From: Planctomycetaceae bacterium
GTDB taxonomy: Bacteria > Planctomycetota > Phycisphaerae > UBA1845 > UTPLA1
Direction: 5' to 3'
DNA: 64,000 nt
Assembly (NCBI GenBank): GCA_006969385.1
Contig: CP030884.1
Coordinates: 1,116,001 to 1,180,000 of the forward strand
Shown here: positions 58,285 through 64,000 of the stretch, in pieces
Position numbering within the stretch: the first letter of the stretch is position 1
Layout of the letters: each line of letters opens with the position of its first letter
Made by a program: the position numbers and the translations under genes
The notes under the pieces: generated by a model
Database searches by the model: none
What the model was told of the DNA's origin: nothing
The model's input: only the letters and a program-made list of their open reading frames with translations

Positions 58285-59877
58285 ATGGCATCACTCGAAA
58301 AAAATCCACACGCATCGATCTTTGCGCCGCTCATCCGCGCTGCCGATGCGCATGGCCCGCGGCAAGCCGTTGAGTTTGCAGATCAAACGATCACCTATCG
58401 CGAGTTGCTCGACCGCAGCCTGCGATTGGCGGCGGCTTTAACGGAAGTAGGCGCAGCTCCGGGCGCTTTGGTAGCGTTTAGCTTCAAGAAATCGATCGAC
58501 GCTATCGTTGCGCTATTTGCCATTGCCCGCACCGGCGCGACGTACGTTCCGCTCGATCCGACCTGGCCCAATGCCCGGTTGCAAGCCATTCGCGCGGCGG
58601 CGCCGTTCGAGATTTGGACGGGCACCGTCACGCCGCCACCCGAGTTGGGCAACGTTGCTGCGATATTCACGACGACCGCGAGCGACGAAGCGACGCGGAC
58701 GTTTGAATCGATTCAGAAATCGCACGAACCATTGGCCATCGATATCGTGCCGCCAGCCAACGACATCGCCAATGTGTTGTTTACGTCCGGTTCGACCGGC
58801 ACTCCCAAGGGCGTGCAGATTACCTCGCGCAGTTTGTTGCACTTTGCGAATTGGGGCGTGCGCACGTTCGGCCTTACGCCGGATGACCGTCTGGCGAATC
58901 ATGCGCCGTATAACTTCGATTTAAGCACCTTCGATATCTTCGCCGCCGTTGCTGCCGGTGCATGCATGTGCCCGATCGCCGAGCAACTGCGCATGTTTCC
59001 GTATCGGCTGGCACAGGACATGGCGGCACGCGGCATCACGACGTGGTACTCGGTGCCATCGGCGCTCGCGCTGTTGGTGCAACGCGGCAAACTCACCGAC
59101 CACGACCTGAGCAAACTGCGCCGCGTCCTTTTTGCCGGCGAAGTCATGCCCAAGCCCTTGCTGCGCGATATTGCCGCGGCGTTACCAGAGGCCGACCTCG
59201 CGAATTTATACGGCCCGACGGAAACCAACGTTTGCACCTGGCATCGCGTATCGTCGCAAGATATCGAAGATGACGGGCCGTTGCCGATTGGCTTTCCGAT
59301 TGATAGCACGCGTGCATGGTTAATACCTGACGAATCAAGTGCGTCACCAATCGCAGATGAGACCGACACCGGCGAATTGCTCATTGCCGGTCCCACCGTA
59401 ACAACGGGCTATTTAAATGATACGTCTTTAACAAACGACAAGCTGATCGCCGCGCCGGATGGCGACGGATGCGCCTATCGCACCGGCGACCGCTGTCGGC
59501 GCGATGAAGACGGCGTGCTGCATTTTCTGGGCCGCATCGATCGCATGATCAAAGCGCGCGGTCATCGGATCGAACCGGGTGAGATCGAAGCAGCGCTGGA
59601 AGCCTGCAACGACATCAAGGAAGTCGCCGTGATTGCCGTCGCCGATGAGACGTTCGGCAATCGCATCAAGGCGTGCGTTAGTTTTGATACGAATGCAGCC
59701 ATCGATCAAAACGACCGGCAAACTTCTCTGATTCAGTTCGCCCGGCAACGCCTGCCGAGCTATATGGTGCCCGACCTGTGGGAGATTTGGGAATATCTCC
59801 CACGTACCGAGCGCGGCAAGATCGATTACCGAGCGCTGAGTTCGGGTGCGCCCCTTAGCGAACGCCGGCGGTCATGA
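58285..59877 (+). CDS. Stand-alone amino acid adenylation (AMP-ligase) enzyme
   Basis: A 530-residue ANL-superfamily ligase that activates a carboxylate with ATP and passes it to a carrier protein. Motifs in order: ALVAFSFKKSIDAIVALFAIARTGATYVPLDP (A2), LFTSGSTGTPKGVQI at 165-179 (A3), NFDLSTFDIFAAVAAGA, NLYGPTETNVCTWHRV (A5), TGELLIAGPTVTTGYL, YRTGDRCRRDEDGVLHFLGRIDRMIKARGHRIEPGEIEAAL (A7-A8), and LPRTERGKIDY with the catalytic Lys512 (A10). It lacks condensation and carrier domains, so it works with a separate carrier, most likely the one encoded just upstream. It resembles DltA-type D-alanine ligases and NRPS A domains. The amino acid cannot be read reliably by eye. Confidence 0.9.
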   Translation: MASLEKNPHASIFAPLIRAADAHGPRQAVEFADQTITYRELLDRSLRLAAALTEVGAAPGALVAFSFKKSIDAIVALFAIARTGATYVPLDPTWPNARLQAIRAAAPFEIWTGTVTPPPELGNVAAIFTTTASDEATRTFESIQKSHEPLAIDIVPPANDIANVLFTSGSTGTPKGVQITSRSLLHFANWGVRTFGLTPDDRLANHAPYNFDLSTFDIFAAVAAGACMCPIAEQLRMFPYRLAQDMAARGITTWYSVPSALALLVQRGKLTDHDLSKLRRVLFAGEVMPKPLLRDIAAALPEADLANLYGPTETNVCTWHRVSSQDIEDDGPLPIGFPIDSTRAWLIPDESSASPIADETDTGELLIAGPTVTTGYLNDTSLTNDKLIAAPDGDGCAYRTGDRCRRDEDGVLHFLGRIDRMIKARGHRIEPGEIEAALEACNDIKEVAVIAVADETFGNRIKACVSFDTNAAIDQNDRQTSLIQFARQRLPSYMVPDLWEIWEYLPRTERGKIDYRALSSGAPLSERRRS

Positions 59878-60205
59878 TTGCACCCTAGGTGGGCAAACTC
59901 GGGCAAACTTACCCATTCGGTTCGATGTTCAATCGGGCTGCTCCATTCGGTAACCAGTCAGCCATCATTCTCACGATATAAACCGCGAACGTACGCGCTT
60001 GGCACGCTCGTTGCCCAACTCCGCCAATCGAACGACGGCACCTGCGAAACCGTGGCGCCGCTCGCGAGATGGGGTGAACAGTATGGCGACAAATGTCTAT
60101 ATCGCACGCTCTTTCGAGCATCTGCCCCCTTCGCAGCGCCCGTACCGCGCAACCGCCGTCGTGGAACGGTTATTTTGCCGCTCCTCGCTGAATGGGAGGC
60201 CGATT
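59878..60205. other. Leader region of the calcium-repeat secreted protein
   Basis: The stretch of 328 bases between the adenylation gene and the secreted protein holds the sigma-54 type promoter at 60000-60014. It leaves a long untranslated leader of about 180 bases before ATG 60206. A frame from 59999 reads through this leader, but it would begin inside the promoter and has no signal-peptide features. Confidence 0.55.
60000..60014 (+). promoter_or_regulatory. Sigma-54 (-24/-12) promoter
   Basis: TGGCAC-GCTCG-TTGC matches the sigma-54 consensus TGGCAC-N5-TTGC exactly, with the invariant GG and GC separated by ten bases. It lies on the coding strand upstream of the secreted protein gene. Transcription would begin about 12 bases downstream and need an enhancer-binding activator. 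Confidence 0.7.
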
Positions 60206-61432
60206 ATGTGCACCAAACTCTCACAACGCAGTCAGACAACCGAATATCGACAATCGAATACACAACAAATTTCCGGCGCTACGCGCCGAACCGTATCGAC
60301 GGCACACGCGCTAGCAGTCGTCGCGTGCCTAACGCTGTCGGCGCGGGCCGACTTTGTCGCGGAGAACGAGCCGAACAACGCTCCCGCCACTGCCGACCCG
60401 CTGTTTAACGGCGACGTTGGATTGGGGAACATCTCGCCTGTTGGGGAAGGTGATATCTGGAAGCAAGAAGGGCCGTTCGCCGTTGGCGATCTGGTATTTG
60501 CCTATGTGGATACCCAGGATTCGACAGGCAGCACCAACTCAAGCCTGGCGCTGTTCGATTCGATTTTTGCTCCCTTTGCTGGTGACCTTGACGATGGCCC
60601 CGGGCTTTCCTCGGCCATTGGCGGTGCCGAACTGACCACACCGGGTCGCATCTTCATCGTGGTGCGCGAGGCCTTTAACGCCGCCATGATTACGCCGTAC
60701 TCGCTGTATCAGGTCGTCGCCACGCCCGACCAAGCGGCCAACGAAGTCGAACCCAACAACTCGCCCGGTGAATCGAAAGCCCCCAGCGGCATCGTCACCA
60801 ACGGCGAAAGCTCCGGTGGCCTCGATCTCGATTACTACCGTATCGATGCGCTCGCTGGTGAAGAACTCGTGGTGATCATGGATAACGATCCGGATAAGGA
60901 TGGCATGTTCGCCAACACCATCATGATCCTGCTCGACACCGATGGCAGCACGGCGTTGGTCACCGAGCCCGCATTCGGGCAAGATTCCGGGGCGCTGGGC
61001 GCGTTTGTCTTCCCGAGTAACGGCACGTATTTCCTGTTGGTGAATATCGGCGGTGCCTCGCCGGATAACGACTATCGCTTTGTCACACTCATCGATGGCT
61101 TGCCGCTTTGTGCCGATGACGATGCCGACGGCATCTGCAACGGTGCCGACCTTTGCGACGGTAGCGATGCCAGTGGCGATAGCGATGGCGACGGCGTGTG
61201 CGATGACATCGACAACTGTCCGTCTGATGCCAACCCGGCACAATCCGATAGCGATGGCGACGGCACGGGCGATGCTTGCGATATCGACGACGGCGGTATT
61301 CTCGGTGATCCGGGGGCCGGCGGCCCAGTTGGTGCACCTTGCGGTGCCGGCGTACCGATGCTGATGCCGTTGATGGCTGTCGGCGCGGCGGCCGGAATGC
61401 GACGGCGCCAGCGCGGGAAGGCCGCACGCTAA
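60206..61432 (+). CDS. Secreted protein with calcium-repeat segment and Cys-type C-terminal sorting tail
   Basis: A 408-residue exported protein. I chose ATG 60206 because GGGAGG lies six bases upstream. After a long polar N-region, a signal peptide ends LSARA|DF near residue 48. Two repeats begin with ENEPNNAPATADPL and EVEPNNSPGESKAPSG, the pattern of pre-peptidase C-terminal (PPC)-like beta domains. A thrombospondin-type-3-like calcium segment follows (CADDDADGICNGADLCDG, DSDGDGVCDDIDNCPSDANPAQSDSDGDGTGDACD). The last 30 residues form a tail of one Cys (Cys379, CGAGVP), a hydrophobic span (MLMPLMAVGAAAGM) and RRRQR, similar in layout to Cys-containing sorting signals such as MYXO-CTERM. 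It is probably regulated by sigma-54 and has its own terminator. Confidence 0.85.
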   Translation: MCTKLSQRSQTTEYRQSNTQQISGATRRTVSTAHALAVVACLTLSARADFVAENEPNNAPATADPLFNGDVGLGNISPVGEGDIWKQEGPFAVGDLVFAYVDTQDSTGSTNSSLALFDSIFAPFAGDLDDGPGLSSAIGGAELTTPGRIFIVVREAFNAAMITPYSLYQVVATPDQAANEVEPNNSPGESKAPSGIVTNGESSGGLDLDYYRIDALAGEELVVIMDNDPDKDGMFANTIMILLDTDGSTALVTEPAFGQDSGALGAFVFPSNGTYFLLVNIGGASPDNDYRFVTLIDGLPLCADDDADGICNGADLCDGSDASGDSDGDGVCDDIDNCPSDANPAQSDSDGDGTGDACDIDDGGILGDPGAGGPVGAPCGAGVPMLMPLMAVGAAAGMRRRQRGKAAR

Positions 61433-61483
61433 GACCAGTTAAAACCAATCATTCGCGACGTACGAGGCGCGCGGGTGTTCTTC

Positions 61484-61526
61484 CAGCGCGATCGCCCTTC
61501 ACCGGGCGGTCGCGCTGTTTTGTTTT
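61484..61526 (+). terminator. Strong rho-independent terminator
   Basis: A long stem is formed by CAGCGCGA-T-CGCCC (61484-61497) pairing with GGGCG-G-TCGCGCTG (61504-61517) around a 6-base loop. A TTTTGTTTTT tail follows. It lies 52 bases after the secreted protein stop. Confidence 0.9.
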
Positions 61527-61630
61527 TACGCCTGTCAATGCACGACACCAATTCGCGCGTTTTAAGGGGTACGAATGATGCAACGACAGCGATAAGAGCT
61601 AAAAGAGTAATGGAAATTATAGGAATAATG

Positions 61631-61812
61631 GGTGCCCCTTCCTTCGCGACAGCGAAGGGTGGGGAATCGACTATGTTGTCGTGAAAATAGATCGTGACTC
61701 AATGTTCGGTTCCGATTCCCCACCCTTTCCTCGCGGAAAGGATGGGGCACCCATGCGAGTGATGTGGTGTATTCATTCCCCAGCCTTTCCTGACGGAAAG
61801 GATGGGGCACCC
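61631..61812. repeat. Cluster of hairpin repeats upstream of the flavoprotein gene
   Basis: Three related hairpins lie here: 61631-61669 (GGTGCCCCTTCCTTCGC...GGTGGGGAA, inverted), 61713-61752 (CCACCCTTTCC-TCGC-GGAAAGG) and 61775-61812 (CCAGCCTTTCC-TGAC-GGAAAGG). The last two share the flank ATGGGGCACCC. They match the elements at 53018-53213. The wider gap 61433-62021 holds no gene. Confidence 0.85.
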
Positions 61813-61965
61813 GCATGCACCTGCACTCATGCACCGGATCAATCAAGAAACCGAGGGATACTCGTCAAATTCGCGGACCGATACGACCGATTTCAATTTT
61901 TCGTTGCCATAGATCGTCATCTGCGCAGACTGTATTTCCTATGTGCTTTCCTTGTCGAATCGGTA

Positions 61966-61974
61966 TGCCATAAT
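61966..61974 (+). promoter_or_regulatory. Possible extended -10 promoter
   Basis: TGCCATAAT fits an extended -10 element (TGn-CATAAT), 47 bases upstream of the GTG start of the flavoprotein gene. No good -35 box is seen. Confidence 0.35.
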
Positions 61975-62021
61975 GGGCGCGATTCTCTTCAACACCCCAT
62001 CACGGCCCGGAGGAGGCATTC

Positions 62022-64000
62022 GTGTCGATCATTGCGCGCTATACCCACTGGCTGCATACCCGCTGGCCCGCCGGCAAACCCGAAAAACTGCCCGAAGTCA
62101 ACGAAGACGGCACCACCGCCGTGCCCGGCCTGCGAGTGGTCGGTGATTTGACGGGCATACCGTTACTCAAGTTTGCCGTCGACAGCGGGGCGAAGGCCGT
62201 TCATCGCATTCTCGACGAACCCGATTTCGAGCCCGGCGGCACCGATGCGAAACTTCTCGATATCGCCATCGTCGGCGGCGGTCTATCCGGCATTGCGGCG
62301 GCGATTGAAGCCAAGAAGAAGAACTTGCGCTTTGAAGTATTCGAGGCGGCGCGCAGTTTTGCCACGATCAAGGACTTCCCCAAAGGCAAACCCATCTACA
62401 CCTATCCGACGAACATGAAAACGGCCGGCGATCTCACGATGAACGCCGACGTCAAAGAAAAGCTCGTCGAAGAATTGGAGATGCAGCGGGCCCAACACGG
62501 TATCGAACCGCGCACGCTGCGTATCGAACGCGTCGAGCGCAAGGGGGGCGAGTTTATTCTGCACCATGCCGAAGGCAAAACGCGCGCCAAGCGCGTGATC
62601 GTCGCCATCGGGCGCAGCGGCAACTTTCGCAAACTGGGCGTACCCGGTGAAGAAACGGATAAGGTTTTCAACCGGCTGCACGATCCGAAAGAATTCAAAG
62701 GCAAATGCGTGTTGGTCGTAGGCGGCGGCGATTCGGCGATGGAAGCGTCGATCGCGCTAGCGCTGGCCGGTGCCAATGTGACGCACAGCTATCGCAAGTC
62801 GTCTTTCTCACGGCCCAAGCCCGACAACGTCGAGAAGCTCAAGCAGCTGCAGGCCGATCCCGATGCCGATGTTGCCATCGATCAACCCAGCTCCGAGCGC
62901 GTGACGACGTCTTATTCGCGGGCGATGTGCGGCGACGACGCGGGGCAAGGCAGCGTCAGCATGGCGATGGAGACGAACGTCACCGCGATACGCGATGGTG
63001 AAGTCGACATCAAAACCAAGGATGGTAAGAAGGTCACGATCCCCAACGACGTGGTCTTCACCATGATCGGGCGCGAGCCGCCGTTGGATTTCTTTCGCAA
63101 GGCGGGCGTGCCGATTCGCGGCGAATGGCGCGCGAAACAATACGTAACGTTCGGCTTATTCCTGCTCTTTTGTTTGTGGATGTATCATTGGAAGAAGGGC
63201 GACTGGATCTTTGGTGGCGAAAACCCAATTCATAAGTTGTGGGCCAAGAAAGAGTGGTTTCCGCTGGGTGTAGTCGAATGGTTCGGATCGATCGCCCGCG
63301 ACCCGAGCAGTTTTCTTTACACGCTCAAGCATTCGATGCTGAGCCCGAGCTTTTATTACACGCTTGCCTACTGCACCTGCGTTACGGTCTTCGGCATCAA
63401 ACGCATTAAGCGCCGACGCACACCGTATGTAAAGCAGCAAACGATGTTGTTGATCGCCATTCAATGCGTGCCGCTGTTTGTGTTACCCGAACTGCTGCTA
63501 CCGTATCTGGGGCGCAACGGCTTCTTTGATGACGGCACGCGCACAGGCAAGGTCATGGATGTGTTCTGCGAACCGACGGGGCCGTCGGGGGCACAGCTAA
63601 AGGAGGCGGGATACGGAAAGCCCGAGTATTGGCCTTACCCCAAAGGACAAGAGCGCGCTTATTGGCGGTCGTACGGGCTCATCCTTGCGTGGCCACTGTT
63701 TATCTATAACTGGTTTACCAACGATCCCATGTGGGGTTGGCTCTTGTTGGGCGGGATTCAAACATTTGTCCTCATACCGCTCATGATACGCCGCTGGGGT
63801 AAGGGCTCTTACTGCGGCTGGATATGTTCCTGCGGGGCACTGGCCGAAACGATGGGCGATCAACATCGCCATAAAATGCCGCACGGTCCGTTCTGGAATC
63901 GCATGAACATGGCCGGGCAGGTGATTCTCGTGTTTGCCACGTTCCTGATGTTGATTCGCATTCTCGGCTGGCTCGGTCTCGGCTTTGCCAACACCGCCTT
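62022..64000 (+). CDS. Thioredoxin-reductase-like flavoprotein fused to a NosR/NapH-like membrane iron-sulfur module (3' end outside window)
   Basis: The frame starts at GTG 62022 behind GGAGGAGG and stays open to the window edge (659 complete codons). Residues 1-75 are a polar leader. FAD- and NAD(P)-binding Rossmann motifs follow: LDIAIVGGGLSGIAAAIEAK and KCVLVVGGGDSAMEASIALALAGANV, with VIVAIGRSGNFRKLG between and DVVFTMIGREPPLDFF at the end of the flavin part. From about residue 370 it is a membrane protein (TFGLFLLFCLWMYHWKKGDW, FYYTLAYCTCVTVFGIK, YGLILAWPLFIYNW). At about 597 it has SYCGWICSCGALAETMGD, like the CGWxCPFGA segment of NosR/NapH. The TrxB-type CxxC is not apparent. It may carry electrons from NAD(P)H across the membrane; the acceptor is unknown. 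Confidence 0.85.
   Translation, partial: MSIIARYTHWLHTRWPAGKPEKLPEVNEDGTTAVPGLRVVGDLTGIPLLKFAVDSGAKAVHRILDEPDFEPGGTDAKLLDIAIVGGGLSGIAAAIEAKKKNLRFEVFEAARSFATIKDFPKGKPIYTYPTNMKTAGDLTMNADVKEKLVEELEMQRAQHGIEPRTLRIERVERKGGEFILHHAEGKTRAKRVIVAIGRSGNFRKLGVPGEETDKVFNRLHDPKEFKGKCVLVVGGGDSAMEASIALALAGANVTHSYRKSSFSRPKPDNVEKLKQLQADPDADVAIDQPSSERVTTSYSRAMCGDDAGQGSVSMAMETNVTAIRDGEVDIKTKDGKKVTIPNDVVFTMIGREPPLDFFRKAGVPIRGEWRAKQYVTFGLFLLFCLWMYHWKKGDWIFGGENPIHKLWAKKEWFPLGVVEWFGSIARDPSSFLYTLKHSMLSPSFYYTLAYCTCVTVFGIKRIKRRRTPYVKQQTMLLIAIQCVPLFVLPELLLPYLGRNGFFDDGTRTGKVMDVFCEPTGPSGAQLKEAGYGKPEYWPYPKGQERAYWRSYGLILAWPLFIYNWFTNDPMWGWLLLGGIQTFVLIPLMIRRWGKGSYCGWICSCGALAETMGDQHRHKMPHGPFWNRMNMAGQVILVFATFLMLIRILGWLGLGFANTA

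Noticed and set aside
59999..60205. Upstream extension of the secreted protein to 59999
   Set aside because: It would start inside the sigma-54 promoter, and the N-terminus lacks a signal peptide. The ATG at 60206 has a strong ribosome-binding site.

Overview
The window (about 58-60% GC) looks like part of a Planctomycetota chromosome. The evidence is a small CPxxxC/CxxC zinc-ribbon protein of the type common in that phylum, an exosortase-type PEP-CTERM protein, secreted proteins with dockerin-like or thrombospondin-type-3-like calcium repeats, a hybrid type II secretion/type IV pilus gene cluster, and many dispersed hairpin repeats between (and sometimes inside) genes. The class cannot be fixed from the sequence alone.

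Layout. 1-9.4 kb: 3' end of clpX, a zinc-ribbon miniprotein, a PEP-CTERM protein, valS with two unusual insertions, a bifunctional-nuclease (DUF151) gene, a galactokinase-like gene with a degraded active site, and on the minus strand a VKOR-DsbA thiol-oxidation fusion. 9.4-35.9 kb: a long minus-strand secretion cluster transcribed from gspF through gspG, gspH, gspI, gspJ, gspK (frameshifted), a pilM-pilN fusion, a pilO/gspM-like gene, a giant secretin gene of 4,928 codons and a small lipoprotein. No GspE-type ATPase, GspC or prepilin peptidase gene is present in the window. 36.1-38.3 kb: nrfH-nrfA for respiratory nitrite ammonification, with a CXXCH active-site heme. 38.6-40.1 kb: a secreted dockerin-tailed protein broken by a frameshift. 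40.6-46.2 kb: mscL, a block of divergent tandem repeats, speA, a zinc-ribbon membrane protein and a complete IS5-like insertion sequence with target duplication. 46.5-57.6 kb: an lptF-lptG pair, a D-cysteine desulfhydrase/ACC-deaminase-like enzyme, a GMC oxidoreductase, an amidohydrolase, a GT-C-like membrane protein, gpsA, a Gfo/Idh oxidoreductase and an alpha/beta-hydrolase lipoprotein. 57.8-64 kb: an acyl carrier protein with a stand-alone adenylation enzyme, a secreted calcium-repeat protein behind a near-consensus sigma-54 promoter, and the start of a fusion between a thioredoxin-reductase-like flavoprotein and a NosR/NapH-like membrane iron-sulfur module.

The most striking feature is the giant secretin. 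By hand count it carries about 42 copies of the secretin N-domain (NolW-like) strand motif, against the three or four N domains of ordinary GspD, followed by one normal C-terminal secretin channel domain. A second signal-peptide-like segment followed by a second charged linker lies in frame near residue 3026. This suggests that two adjacent secretin-like genes fused, or that two proteins are made from one reading frame. Its neighbours supply the inner-membrane platform (PilM-PilN, PilO/GspM-like, GspF) and the pseudopilins (GspG-K), so the cluster probably encodes a secretion or pilus machine with a greatly elongated outer component.

Two single-base frameshifts (in gspK and the dockerin-tailed protein) could be real mutations or assembly errors and should be checked against reads.
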